DNA of 36,474 nt from Bacteroidales bacterium (GCA_900766775.1 CAAFXN010000220.1:1-36474); one strand, 5' to 3'. Positions 24,923-34,252 are shown, counted from the stretch's first letter. Notes: a model not told the origin generated them from the sequence alone. Numbers and translations: made by a program.

Positions 24923-25894
24923 ATGAAAAAGTTAGGATTCATAGCATGCTTTTTGTTTTGCGTAGCAACAGTAGGTGCGCAACATTCAGTGAACTCGTTC
25001 TTTGACAGGATGGGTGTAGCGAGGATTCAAACCGTTGATTACTCAGGTACCCACGATACCATTATCAATTTGGACCCCCGTATGGATGATGTAATTTGGT
25101 CGCGAATAGTTTACCGCATGGTGGATATGCGTTATAAGCAGAATTATCAACTCTATTTCCCTACCACTTCCACAGACCCACACTACCGTAGCCTTCTGAA
25201 AGTGATAATTGACGCGGTGATAGACGGTATGCCTATTTACCAAAAGAACGACAATAACATTAAACCCAACGACTTCGAGTATGCCACTCCGCTGACCAAA
25301 GAGGAGATACCTCAGTTGTTCCTTGCAGGTAATGAGACGGAGTATCAAAAAAGTCATAACACTCCGGAAACGCAAGATTCACTCCACTTAGATATTACGA
25401 AGTCGAGCGAGATGGCTGTATTGTATGACCCCTCGAGCGACTCCCTACGCTTCAATGCGTATGCTTTTGATGGCGATATGGGTTTGGCCAAGAACCAACT
25501 GAAGTACCTAACCCAAGAAATGGTCTACTTTGACAAGCACACATCGCGTCTATACACTAAGATTATTGCTATTGCACCATTGTACGCAGATCGAATAGAT
25601 TCCAAGGAACCATTGAAAGCATTGCATGAGTCTATTATGTTCTGGATTCCGTTCAATGAGTTGCGTCCGTATTTGGCATTGCAATATATTATCCCCTCAC
25701 AAAACGAAACAAAGCGTGTAACTTACGACGATTTCTTCCAAAAACGGTTGTATAGTTCGTATATCGTCGGAGAGGGTAATATCTACAATCGTTTCATTCC
25801 GGAGTACTGCTTCACAGAAGAGGATATCAAGAAGGAGCAGGCACGTATAGAACAAGAACTGCTGACTTTTGAGCAGGACTTGTGGGAATACTAA
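24923..25894 (+). CDS. porN: Type IX secretion system ring protein PorN/GldN
   Basis: A 323-residue periplasmic protein with a cleavable signal peptide (MKKLGFIACFLFCVATVGAQ). Family-typical segments are RMDDVIWSRIVYRMVDMRYKQNYQLYFP near the N-terminus, and later MFWIPFNELRPYLA and YDDFFQKRLYSSYIVGEGN. PorN associates with PorK in the periplasmic ring. It closes the por block, 12 bases after porM and 21 before ftsX. Confidence 0.95.
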   Translation: MKKLGFIACFLFCVATVGAQHSVNSFFDRMGVARIQTVDYSGTHDTIINLDPRMDDVIWSRIVYRMVDMRYKQNYQLYFPTTSTDPHYRSLLKVIIDAVIDGMPIYQKNDNNIKPNDFEYATPLTKEEIPQLFLAGNETEYQKSHNTPETQDSLHLDITKSSEMAVLYDPSSDSLRFNAYAFDGDMGLAKNQLKYLTQEMVYFDKHTSRLYTKIIAIAPLYADRIDSKEPLKALHESIMFWIPFNELRPYLALQYIIPSQNETKRVTYDDFFQKRLYSSYIVGEGNIYNRFIPEYCFTEEDIKKEQARIEQELLTFEQDLWEY

Positions 25895-25915
25895 TATGCT
25901 TGCAGGAATACAGAT

Positions 25916-26779
25916 ATGAGCAAGGGTCATCACCTATGGAACATGTACATCACCGCCGCAGTCTCTGTGGCGTTGGTGTTATGTTTAGTGGGGTTTGAGT
26001 GTGTACTTCTGTTGTCAGCGGGTACGTTACTGAAGCGGATAAAAGAGAACGTTACCTTGACCGTGCTGTTGACGGAGGATGCCGACACCGCAGCTTGCGA
26101 GCGTTTTGAGTCGATGTTGGCGGCTGCTGACTATTGCAGCGCGTATCGCTATGTATCCTCGGAAGATGCACTGAAAGAGCATATTGAGACCCTTGGCGAG
26201 GACCCTGCCTTATTCTTAGGCTACAACCCGTTAGGTGCATCCTATGAAGTTCACCCTTCTGCCGTGTATGCACATCCCGACAGCGTGGCTGCTTTGGACA
26301 AACTATTCACTTCGCTGCCTTATGTAGATAAGGTACTATACCAAGAGAACCTCGTAAGGGTGCTGAACAGCAATGTCTCTCAGGCTGCTATTGTATTGTT
26401 TGTGGTTGCTATTGTGTTGCTACTAATCGCTTGTGTGTTGATTATCAATACTATCCGCTTGCAAATCTACTCCAAACGGTTCTTGATAAACACAATGACC
26501 TTGGTCGGTGCAACACCGTGGACTATCAAGTCGCCATACGTGTGGAGGTACGTACTACTGGGCACGCTATGCGCATTGGTGGCAATCGCCGTGGTAGCGG
26601 GTGCGATTTACTATGTACAGATAGTGCTCGGGATAGTATTGTTCCCCCTCACATGGCACACCATCTTGTTTGTAGCGGGAACAATCCTTATTGCAGGCAT
26701 ACTGATAACGCTATTCTCTTCTTTGCTGGCAACCGGTCGCTACATACGAATGAATATCAACACTATGTATGAAATATAA
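25916..26779 (+). CDS. ftsX: Cell division protein FtsX (ABC-transporter-like permease)
   Basis: A 287-residue protein with the FtsX layout. A membrane helix near residues 10-35 is followed by an extracytoplasmic domain (about 40-155), then three helices (about 160-185, 213-240, 250-275). The ending LLATGRYIRMNINTMYEI is common in Bacteroidetes. FtsX pairs with the ATPase FtsE and controls cell-wall hydrolases at division. ftsE is not adjacent here. The gene belongs to the long T9SS run, six bases before the DUF3098 gene. Confidence 0.92.
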   Translation: MSKGHHLWNMYITAAVSVALVLCLVGFECVLLLSAGTLLKRIKENVTLTVLLTEDADTAACERFESMLAAADYCSAYRYVSSEDALKEHIETLGEDPALFLGYNPLGASYEVHPSAVYAHPDSVAALDKLFTSLPYVDKVLYQENLVRVLNSNVSQAAIVLFVVAIVLLLIACVLIINTIRLQIYSKRFLINTMTLVGATPWTIKSPYVWRYVLLGTLCALVAIAVVAGAIYYVQIVLGIVLFPLTWHTILFVAGTILIAGILITLFSSLLATGRYIRMNINTMYEI

Positions 26780-26785
26780 TAACCT

Positions 26786-27001
26786 ATGAAACAAAGTCTT
26801 CCTAAACTGAATATCATTTTAATAGCCGTTTCCTTTCTCATCATCGTTGCCGGGTTTGCGCTGATGGCAGGTGAGCCGAGCGGCGAGACATACAATCCCG
26901 ATATTTTCTCCTTCCGTCGCATCACCGTAGGTCCGATGATTGCGTTGTTTGGTTTTGTGAGCATGGTCGTATCTATTCTTTGGAAAGGGAAGAAGCAATG
27001 A
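26786..27001 (+). CDS. DUF3098 family small membrane protein
   Basis: A 71-residue protein with two membrane helices (about 8-28 and 50-66) joined by the conserved-looking GEPSGETYNPDIFSFRRITVGPMIALFGF. It fits DUF3098, a Bacteroidetes family usually found between ftsX and uppP, as here. Its function is unknown; envelope location is inferred from the helices. Its stop overlaps the uppP start by four bases (ATGA). Confidence 0.9.
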   Translation: MKQSLPKLNIILIAVSFLIIVAGFALMAGEPSGETYNPDIFSFRRITVGPMIALFGFVSMVVSILWKGKKQ

Positions 27002-27804
27002 GTTGGTGGGAAGCACTTATACTGGGCTTTGTTCAGGGACTGACTGAGTTCCTGCCGGTATCCTCCTCCGGGCATTTGGAGATAGGTCATGCACTGTTGG
27101 GAACAGCAGGAGAGGAGAACCTGACATTTGCGGTTGTGGTCCATGCGGCGACTGTGCTATCTACATTGGTGGTGCTTTGGCACGAGGTGGCACAACTCTT
27201 CAAGGGTACATTCACCACCATGAAGTGGAATCAGGAGAAAGACTACGTAACCAAGATACTGGTCTCAATGATTCCCGTGTTCATTGTGGGTATGTTCTTC
27301 AAAGACCAAGTGGAGTCTTTCTTCGGGCACGGGTTGCTGTTAGTGGGTATCTGCCTGATAGTTACCGCGTTGCTTCTCTCGCTGAGCGAGTTTCTTAGCA
27401 AGCGTCTCAACCGCCAAGGGCACGAAGTAACCTACTTGGATGCCATCATCATCGGTTGTGCACAGGCGGTTGCTGTCCTGCCCGGTCTGAGCCGCAGCGG
27501 TACCACTATTGCCACGGGATTGCTTTGCGGGGTGAAGAAAGAGTCGGTAGCCCAATTCTCTTTCCTTATGGTGTTAATCCCTATCTTGGGCGAAGCATTT
27601 CTCGACTTATTGGATTTGTTGAAAGGAGAAATCAGCACCGCTATCGGTTGGTTGCCTCTAATCGTCGGTTTCTTGGCGGCTTTCGTTACCGGATGTTTGG
27701 CTTGTCGGTTTATGATTAGTATTGTTCGTAAACAGAAACTCATCTATTTTGCCATCTATTGCCTTGCTATAGGTACTTTCGCTATCGTATATGGACTTTG
27801 TTGA
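26998..27804 (+). CDS. uppP: Undecaprenyl-diphosphate phosphatase UppP (BacA)
   Basis: A 268-residue integral membrane protein. The family motifs are QGLTEFLPVSSSGHL (about 14-28) and LPGLSRSGTTIATG (about 160-173), which carry the active-site Glu, Ser, His and Arg residues. It dephosphorylates undecaprenyl diphosphate so the lipid carrier can be reused for peptidoglycan and surface polysaccharide. I chose the ATG at 26998 because it overlaps the preceding stop and starts the standard sequence WWEALILGFVQG. Translational coupling on both sides is likely: it overlaps truB by 14 bases. Confidence 0.96.
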   Translation: MSWWEALILGFVQGLTEFLPVSSSGHLEIGHALLGTAGEENLTFAVVVHAATVLSTLVVLWHEVAQLFKGTFTTMKWNQEKDYVTKILVSMIPVFIVGMFFKDQVESFFGHGLLLVGICLIVTALLLSLSEFLSKRLNRQGHEVTYLDAIIIGCAQAVAVLPGLSRSGTTIATGLLCGVKKESVAQFSFLMVLIPILGEAFLDLLDLLKGEISTAIGWLPLIVGFLAAFVTGCLACRFMISIVRKQKLIYFAIYCLAIGTFAIVYGLC

Positions 27805-28486
27805 GGGAGAGATTCTGTCGTTTGACAAGCCGTTACATTGGACCAGTTTTGATTTAGTCGCCAAAGTACGCAGGACTCTTTGCCGTGCGTTAGGAGTCAA
27901 GAAACTAAAAGTAGGTCATAGCGGGACATTGGACCCGTTGGCAACGGGGGTAGTGGTTGTATGTACGGGCAAAAAGACGAAACTGATTGACCAACTGCAA
28001 TACGACACCAAGGAATATGTAGCCACCTTGCAATTGGGTGCGACGACCCCTTCTTTCGATATGGAGCATGAAGTGGACATGCATTATCCCACCTCCCACA
28101 TCACTCGCGACCTGATAGACCAAACCATACCGACCTTTCTGGGAGAACAATGGCAAGTTCCTCCCGTTTATTCCGCGGTAAGCGTAAACGGCAAGCGTGC
28201 TTATACATTCGCACGAAAAGGGGAAAGCGTTGAACTGAAACCAAAGTTATTGGTTATTGATGAGATAGAGGTATTGTCTTTCGATGAAGTGAACCTGCAG
28301 TTGACGATTCGGGTAGTCTGTTCGAAAGGTACCTATATTCGTGCTTTGGCACGCGATATCGGAGAGCGACTGCAATCCGGCGCGTATTTGACCGCCCTTC
28401 GTCGCACACGTGTGGGAGACCGACATGTGGAGGATTGCTACCAGATAGAGGACTTTATCGTATCCATCCAAGCGCAAACAGTATAG
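27791..28486 (+). CDS. truB: tRNA pseudouridine(55) synthase TruB
   Basis: A 231-residue protein that makes pseudouridine 55 in the T-loop of tRNAs. It has the GHSGTLDPLATGVVVVCTGKKTK core (catalytic Asp48), KEYVATLQLGATTPSFDME, PPVYSAVSVNGKRAY and CSKGTYIRALARDIG. It lacks the extra C-terminal PUA-type region of longer homologues, as is usual in Bacteroidetes. The ATG lies inside the 3' end of uppP. Confidence 0.96.
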   Translation: MDFVEGEILSFDKPLHWTSFDLVAKVRRTLCRALGVKKLKVGHSGTLDPLATGVVVVCTGKKTKLIDQLQYDTKEYVATLQLGATTPSFDMEHEVDMHYPTSHITRDLIDQTIPTFLGEQWQVPPVYSAVSVNGKRAYTFARKGESVELKPKLLVIDEIEVLSFDEVNLQLTIRVVCSKGTYIRALARDIGERLQSGAYLTALRRTRVGDRHVEDCYQIEDFIVSIQAQTV

Positions 28487-28528
28487 AAAACAACACCGCA
28501 TTACAAAGATATGTACAAATACAACGAT

Positions 28529-29632
28529 ATGAAACTCAGCCAGTTTCGCTACAAACTGCCTGAGGAGCAAATAGCCCAGTTCCCTACGCTGTATCGTGAT
28601 GATGCGCGTCTATTGGTGCTACACAAGAAGACCGGTGCCATAGAACATAAGTCTGTCTCGGATACGGCGCAGTATTTCGACGAAGGCGATTTGTTCATCT
28701 TCAACGATACAAAGGTGTATCCTGCGCGTTTGTTTGCTCACAAGGAGAAGACCATGGCCCTTATTGAGGTCTTTTTGCTTCGTGAGTTAAACCATGAGAG
28801 CAAGTACTGGGATGTGCTGGTGGACCCTGCACGCAAGATACGTATAGGCAACAAGTTGAACTTTGAGGGAGATGATGCCATTGTAGCAGAAGTGATTGAC
28901 AACACGACCTCTCGTGGTCGGACATTCCGCTTCCTGACCGACTATTCCGTAGATGATTTCGTACCGAAGTTATATAGTTTAGGGTATGCTCCGCTGCCGC
29001 GGTATATTCGTCGTCCGATGTCTCCTGAGGTGCAAGCGGCATACGAAGAGGCGTACCATGACGAGCCTGTTCGCGAGATGGACCTATCACGCTATCAATC
29101 GGTTTTTGCCAAGCATGTGGGTGCAGTGGCAGCGCCTGCCGCTTGTCTTCACTTCTCCAAACAACTACTGAAACGCATGGAGATACGCGGCATTGAGTGT
29201 GAGTTTATGACCTCACACATGTCTTTGGGGAATTTCAAGTCCATTGATGTGGAAGACCTGACGAAAGCGAAATGTGAGTCAGAGCAGTTCCATATTCCGC
29301 AACGTTTGGTAGAGGCTGTAGATAAAGCCCATGCGGGTAACAAGCGTGTATGTGCCGTAGGCACGGAGATTATGCGCGCCCTTGAGCACGTAGTGAACAC
29401 AGAGGGGCAAATCAAGGCTTTCGATGGCTGGACTAACAAGTTTATCTACCCACCCTACAACTTCACGGTAGCCAATTCTTTCTTTGTGAACCTCTATATG
29501 CCAGAGTCCAGTCAGTTGCTGATGGTTGCCTCCTTCGGAGGATACGAAGAGGTGATGAATGCCTACAACGAAGCCGTGAAGGAAGGGTATCGCTTCGGCG
29601 ACTACGGGGACGCGATGTTGATTGTAGATTAG
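28529..29632 (+). CDS. queA: S-adenosylmethionine:tRNA ribosyltransferase-isomerase QueA
   Basis: A 367-residue protein. It moves the ribosyl part of S-adenosylmethionine onto 7-aminomethyl-7-deazaguanine in tRNA to make epoxyqueuosine. Recognisable parts are KLSQFRYKLPEEQIAQFP, GDLFIFNDTKVYPARL, PLPRYIRRP, AVAAPAACLHFSKQLL and the C-terminal DAMLIVD. The ATG at 28529 gives the usual N-terminus; an in-frame ATG six codons upstream (28511) is possible. It follows truB and precedes ung by 12 bases, within the long operon. Confidence 0.94.
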   Translation: MKLSQFRYKLPEEQIAQFPTLYRDDARLLVLHKKTGAIEHKSVSDTAQYFDEGDLFIFNDTKVYPARLFAHKEKTMALIEVFLLRELNHESKYWDVLVDPARKIRIGNKLNFEGDDAIVAEVIDNTTSRGRTFRFLTDYSVDDFVPKLYSLGYAPLPRYIRRPMSPEVQAAYEEAYHDEPVREMDLSRYQSVFAKHVGAVAAPAACLHFSKQLLKRMEIRGIECEFMTSHMSLGNFKSIDVEDLTKAKCESEQFHIPQRLVEAVDKAHAGNKRVCAVGTEIMRALEHVVNTEGQIKAFDGWTNKFIYPPYNFTVANSFFVNLYMPESSQLLMVASFGGYEEVMNAYNEAVKEGYRFGDYGDAMLIVD

Positions 29633-29644
29633 AGTCAAGAACCG

Positions 29645-30307
29645 ATGGACGTACGCATAGAGGAAAGTTGGCGCAGGGTATTGCAAAGCGAGTTTGACAA
29701 GCCCTACTTTGAGTTGCTGACGACATTTGTTCGGCAGCAGTATGCCACACGCCAGTGTTTTCCCCCTGCTCGTTTGATATTCAATGCGTTTGACTCTTGT
29801 CCGTTTGACCAAGTGCGCGTGGTGATTATCGGTCAGGACCCGTATCACGATGTTGGACAAGCACACGGGTTGTGTTTCTCTGTCAATGACGGTGTGGCTA
29901 TTCCTCCCTCTCTCATCAATATCTACAAGGAGATTCAACGTGATTTAGGCAAACCTATTCCCACCTCGGGCAACCTGCAACGCTGGGCGGCACAAGGCGT
30001 GTTGCTGCTGAACGCCACTCTGACCGTGGAAGCACACCACCCCGGCAGCCACCAAGGGAAGGGTTGGGAGGAACTGACCGACGCCGCTATCAAGGCGCTC
30101 AACACGCAGAAAGAGCACCTTGTGTTTATGCTGTGGGGCAGTTATGCACAACGCAAAGGGCAGTATATCGACCGCAGGAAACACCTTGTGTTAGAGAGTT
30201 CTCATCCGTCCCCCCTATCTGTCTTTCGGGGCTTTGACGGATGCGGGCATTTCTCCAAGGCAAATACTTACCTGACCCAGCACGGTATGCCCCCTATCGA
30301 TTGGTAA
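29645..30307 (+). CDS. ung: Uracil-DNA glycosylase (family 1)
   Basis: A 220-residue enzyme that removes uracil from DNA. It has the water-activating motif GQDPYH (63-68, Asp65), the Phe-containing GLCFSVNDGVAIPPSLINIYKEI, LLLNATLTVE for uracil recognition and the HPSPLS loop (His187). The stop codon TAA shares its last base with the polA start (TAATG), so the two DNA-repair genes are probably translationally coupled. Confidence 0.97.
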   Translation: MDVRIEESWRRVLQSEFDKPYFELLTTFVRQQYATRQCFPPARLIFNAFDSCPFDQVRVVIIGQDPYHDVGQAHGLCFSVNDGVAIPPSLINIYKEIQRDLGKPIPTSGNLQRWAAQGVLLLNATLTVEAHHPGSHQGKGWEELTDAAIKALNTQKEHLVFMLWGSYAQRKGQYIDRRKHLVLESSHPSPLSVFRGFDGCGHFSKANTYLTQHGMPPIDW

Positions 30308-32655
30308 TGAAGACACTATTGCTCATAGACGCATACGCAATGATTTATCGTGCGTACTATGCGTTCATCCGTGTTCCGCGTATCAACTCACGCGGCGAGA
30401 ACACGTCCGCCATCTATGGTTTTCTGCTTACTCTGGACGACCTAATCAAACGTATTAACCCCACCCATATCGGTGTGGCATTCGACCCTCATGGCAACAC
30501 GTTTCGCCATGACGCATACGAACTATACAAAGCACAGCGGGAGGCGCAACCGGAAGAGATACGCCTCGCCGTACCGTACATAAAGGATATCTTGGCAGCC
30601 AGAAGGATATCCGTGCTCGAAGTGGAAGGCTATGAGGCAGACGATGTAATCGGTACGCTGGCGAAGAAGGGACAAGCCGCCGGCTTTGAGGTGTATATGG
30701 CAACGCCAGACAAAGACTACGGGCAACTGGTGGATGAGCATATCTTCATGTATCGTCCACGCCATAGCGGCGGTTTTGAGAAGATGGGCGTAGCCGAGGT
30801 ATGCGCTAAATACGGCATAGAGCGTCCGAGCCAAGTAATTGACTTATTGGGACTTATGGGCGATAGTAGCGATAATATCCCCGGCTGCAAAGGTGTGGGC
30901 GAGAAGACTGCCATTACCCTATTGCAGCAGTTCGGAGACATAGAGACTCTGCTCGCAAACACCGACCAACTGAAAGGCTCCGTGCAAAACAAAGTGCAGA
31001 CACAAGCAGAGACTATTCGTTTCTCACGCTTCCTTGCGACTATATGCACCGATGTTCCTATCGCGTTGGATGAGGATAGTCTGCTGGTGCAATCACCCGA
31101 TGAGGCGGCATTGCAACGTATCTACGAGCGTTTGGAGTTTCGCTCCCTGCTGCAAAAAGCAAAGAGCGCCGCTCCCGCGCCGGAGCCCCGCGCCAAAGAG
31201 AGCAAGCGACGCTCCGCGCCTGTGGAGCAGACGTTGGACCTGTTCAGTACGCCAGATACTCCGCAAGAGCGCATAGAAACCACCCAAACGACAGAAGAAC
31301 AAGACATTCAGGCAGTGTCTCCCACAGAGGAAGGAGTCATTGCTTCCTACTTGCTCAATCCAGAGGTGGCGTACAATCCCAATATCCCGCTGAAAGAACT
31401 GTTGCGTCAGTTGCAGGCAGACCCTGACTTGTGGAAACTGTACCAGGAGGTAGAGTTGCCTCTGGTGGCTGTGCTGCGCGATATGGAGCAGGCAGGTGTG
31501 CGCGTAGATTGTCAAAAACTGAAAGAGGCAGAGGAGAAACTGACCATAGAAGCCAATCAGTTGGAGCAATCTATCTATGAGATGGCAGACTATGTCTTCA
31601 ATATCAATTCTCCCAAGCAGGTGGGCGAGTTGCTGTTTGAGCACTTGAAGTTGGATTCGAAGGCAAAGAAATCGTCTCGCGGGCAGTACAGCACCTCGGA
31701 AGATGTCTTGCAAGGGTTGCGGGACAAACATCCCGTGGTGGGTGCCATCTTGGAGTATCGAGAGTTGAAGAAACTGGTTTCCACCTATGTGGCGGCACTC
31801 CCCACCTACATCAACCCTTCTACGGGGAAGATACACACGACCTACCACCAGACGACCACCGCGACAGGACGGTTGTCTTCTTCCAATCCCAACCTTCAAA
31901 ACCTCCCTATTCGTTCCGAGCGGGGGCGTCTGATTCGCGAGGCCGTGATTGCCGACGAGGGGTGCGTGTTCTTGTCGGCAGACTATTCCCAAATAGAACT
32001 TCGTCTGTTGGCACACTTATCGCAAGACGAGCACCTGCTCCATGCGTTCCGCACGGGGCAGGACATCCATGTATGGACGGCGTCCAAGATATACGATGTA
32101 GCCTTATCAGAGGTTACCTCGGAGCAGCGTCGCCGCGCCAAGACCGCCAACTTTGGGATTATCTACGGTATCTCTGCCTTTGGACTGGCACAGCAGTTAG
32201 GGTGTTCCCGCACCGAAGCCAAGCAACTGATAGACGACTATTTTGTAGCCTTTCCCGGCGTCAAGACCTATATTGCCTCCCAGAAGACTTTTGCCCGCGA
32301 GCACGGATATGCCGTTACGTTGTTCGGTAGGAAACGCTATCTGCCCGGGATGGTCTCCGAGAATGCCACGGTCCGTTCGTTTGCAGAGCGCAATGCGGTG
32401 AATGCACCCATACAGGGCACTGCCGCGGACATCATCAAGCGTGCCATGGTGCGTATTCATCGGCGCTTACAAGAAGAACACCTGCATACTCAAATGATTA
32501 TGCAGGTGCACGACGAGTTGAACTTCAATGTGCCCGTAGCAGAAGCCGAGCACGTGCGGGAGTTGGTGGTGTATGAGATGGAGCATGCCGCCGAGTTGAG
32601 TATTCCCCTCGTGGCGGCATGCGGCGTCGGACAGAACTGGTTGGAAGCCCACTAA
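30307..32655 (+). CDS. polA: DNA polymerase I lacking most of its 3'-5' exonuclease domain
   Basis: A 782-residue protein, shorter than the roughly 930-950 residues usual in Bacteroidales. Residues 1-285 form the 5'-3' exonuclease (LLIDAYAMIYRAYYAF, EGYEADDVIGTLA, LMGDSSDNIPG). Residues 385-782 form the polymerase, with DYSQIELRLLAHLSQDE (Asp559), the O-helix region RRAKTANFGIIYGIS and VHDELNF (Asp736). Between them, where relatives have a ~200-residue proofreading domain, only about 100 residues remain: a Ser/Thr/Glu/Gln-rich linker and VIASYLLNPEVAYNPN, which resembles the end of that domain. No ExoI (DTET-like), ExoII or ExoIII motif is visible. I started it at the ATG overlapping the ung stop; upstream codons belong to ung in another frame. 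No frameshift is apparent. Confidence 0.95.
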   Translation: MKTLLLIDAYAMIYRAYYAFIRVPRINSRGENTSAIYGFLLTLDDLIKRINPTHIGVAFDPHGNTFRHDAYELYKAQREAQPEEIRLAVPYIKDILAARRISVLEVEGYEADDVIGTLAKKGQAAGFEVYMATPDKDYGQLVDEHIFMYRPRHSGGFEKMGVAEVCAKYGIERPSQVIDLLGLMGDSSDNIPGCKGVGEKTAITLLQQFGDIETLLANTDQLKGSVQNKVQTQAETIRFSRFLATICTDVPIALDEDSLLVQSPDEAALQRIYERLEFRSLLQKAKSAAPAPEPRAKESKRRSAPVEQTLDLFSTPDTPQERIETTQTTEEQDIQAVSPTEEGVIASYLLNPEVAYNPNIPLKELLRQLQADPDLWKLYQEVELPLVAVLRDMEQAGVRVDCQKLKEAEEKLTIEANQLEQSIYEMADYVFNINSPKQVGELLFEHLKLDSKAKKSSRGQYSTSEDVLQGLRDKHPVVGAILEYRELKKLVSTYVAALPTYINPSTGKIHTTYHQTTTATGRLSSSNPNLQNLPIRSERGRLIREAVIADEGCVFLSADYSQIELRLLAHLSQDEHLLHAFRTGQDIHVWTASKIYDVALSEVTSEQRRRAKTANFGIIYGISAFGLAQQLGCSRTEAKQLIDDYFVAFPGVKTYIASQKTFAREHGYAVTLFGRKRYLPGMVSENATVRSFAERNAVNAPIQGTAADIIKRAMVRIHRRLQEEHLHTQMIMQVHDELNFNVPVAEAEHVRELVVYEMEHAAELSIPLVAACGVGQNWLEAH

Positions 32656-32666
32656 ACAAGCACCAC

Positions 32667-33365
32667 TCAGCGAATGAGGTAGGGGCAGTCGTGGGGAAAT
32701 TCTCCGTATTCTTCGAAGGTGTAGTTGAGAAAATTGTTCATAGGGATAGCCGCGCAGGCTATCTCTATTGCTTTATCCATGAAATCAGGTGAGCAGACCT
32801 CATCGTCGGAGAGCATGCAGGTGAAGGTGTAACTCTTGCGTTTGAGCCAATCGGCATGCACGAAGTCTGGGTCGAAGCCCATGGGGACCTTCTTCAGCAT
32901 GTTGTCGGTATCAAAGTCGCCGAAGAACCGAGAGAACTCGGGTGCTTGCATGATTTCCTCCACCTCCTCGTAGTTCGCCTCTATCTCTTTGCGCAGGGCT
33001 TTCAGCAGTTCCTTGTTCGGGTCCCAAATACCGCCGGAGAAAAGGCAATGCCCGGGTTGCAGGTGGATGTAGTAGCCTCCGCGCTGCGAGTGGCGACCGC
33101 CCTGCGCGGCAACGAACACGCCGAACCACTCCTTGTAGGGGGCTTTGTTCTTCGAGAAGCGTATATCGCGGTAGATGCGCCAGATACAGTCTTTGGCTTG
33201 CAGGTCTCGGACCGTGGGGTCGTACTCGCCGAGGCGACGGATGAACTCGGTGGAGAAGTCCACGAAGCGACCGTGGCAGGCTTGGTACTCCGCCTTGTGG
33301 GCATTGAACCACTCGCGGTCGTTGTGCACAGCGAGTTGGGAAAGGAAAGAAAGAATCTCGCGCAT
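32667..33365 (-). CDS. DUF2461 family protein
   Basis: A 232-residue protein matching DUF2461 (TIGR02453 type). Family-typical parts are LAVHNDREWFNAHKAEYQ, CIWRIYRDIRFSKNKAPYKEWFGVFV, GGYYIHLQPGHCLFSGGIW and LKRKSYTFTCMLSDDEV. No signal peptide or membrane segment is present. The family is widespread and of unknown biochemical function. It is the last gene of the minus-strand group, one base after rfbD, and converges on polA with an 11-base gap. Confidence 0.9.
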   Translation of the reverse strand: MREILSFLSQLAVHNDREWFNAHKAEYQACHGRFVDFSTEFIRRLGEYDPTVRDLQAKDCIWRIYRDIRFSKNKAPYKEWFGVFVAAQGGRHSQRGGYYIHLQPGHCLFSGGIWDPNKELLKALRKEIEANYEEVEEIMQAPEFSRFFGDFDTDNMLKKVPMGFDPDFVHADWLKRKSYTFTCMLSDDEVCSPDFMDKAIEIACAAIPMNNFLNYTFEEYGEFPHDCPYLIR

Positions 33366-33366
33366 A

Positions 33367-34224
33367 TCATTCCATGGCTTTCAAGCAACGGTGGAGCGCC
33401 TCCGTCCAGTAGGGGACGGGCACGCCGAAGGTCTCCTTGTACTTCGACTTGTCGAGCACGCTGTAGTGCGGGCGCGGGGTCTTGTATTGGTAGGCGGTGC
33501 TGAGGATGGGATTGACTTGGCAGCGGATGGCGTTGTCGTGCAGGAGGTTGTACTGCCGATGTATCTCCACGGTGAAGTCGAACCACGAGCACACGCCCTC
33601 GTTGGTGAAGTGGTAGATGCCCGGGTGCCATTCGGGTGCTTCGATAACGGTGAAGATAGCCGCCGCGAGGTCTGCCGCGTAGGTGGGCGTGCCGACTTGG
33701 TCGAAGACGACGCCCAGGGTGTCGCGCTCCAAGCCCAAGCGAATCATGGTCTTGACGAAGTTGTTGCCGTAGGGCGAATAGAGCCACGCTGTGCGGAGGA
33801 TGACGGCGTCGGGACGATTTGCGAGCAGTCGCTCCTCGCCCGCCAGTTTGGTTCGACCGTAGGCAGTGCGCGGTGCTACGGGGTCGCTCTCGCGGCAGGG
33901 AATCCATCCCTCGCCGGAGAAGACATAGTCGGTGCTGACATGGATGACCTTGGCACCTGCCGTGGCCAGGTTCTCCACCGCGTCGGCATTGATGAGCAGC
34001 GCGGTGGGTTCGTCCTCCTCCGCCTTGTCCACATTGGTGTAGGCGGCGCAGTTGACAATCAGGTCGATGGCATGGTCGCGCACGAAAGCATGCACCGCCT
34101 CGCGGTTGGTGATGTCGAGTTCCGCCACGTCGGTGAAGAAATAGGTATGGTCGCCGTGGCGTGCAGAGAGCGTGCGCATCTCCGTGCCGAGTTGTCCGTT
34201 GGCGCCTGTGATTAGGATTTGCAT
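33367..34224 (-). CDS. rfbD: dTDP-4-dehydrorhamnose reductase RfbD
   Basis: A 285-residue short-chain dehydrogenase/reductase. It has the nucleotide-binding motif GANGQLG (7-13), DITNREAVHAFV, the VNCAAYTNVDKAEE stretch, VSTDYVFSGEG and the catalytic Tyr-x-x-x-Lys (Tyr122, Lys126 in YGRTKLAGE). It performs the last step of dTDP-L-rhamnose synthesis with NAD(P)H. rfbC lies upstream on the same strand; rfbA and rfbB are not in the window. An 11-bp repeat array ends 28 bases before its start codon. Confidence 0.95.
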   Translation of the reverse strand: MQILITGANGQLGTEMRTLSARHGDHTYFFTDVAELDITNREAVHAFVRDHAIDLIVNCAAYTNVDKAEEDEPTALLINADAVENLATAGAKVIHVSTDYVFSGEGWIPCRESDPVAPRTAYGRTKLAGEERLLANRPDAVILRTAWLYSPYGNNFVKTMIRLGLERDTLGVVFDQVGTPTYAADLAAAIFTVIEAPEWHPGIYHFTNEGVCSWFDFTVEIHRQYNLLHDNAIRCQVNPILSTAYQYKTPRPHYSVLDKSKYKETFGVPVPYWTEALHRCLKAME

Positions 34225-34252
34225 TGTTGGTTATGAGTTGTGAGGCATTGCC

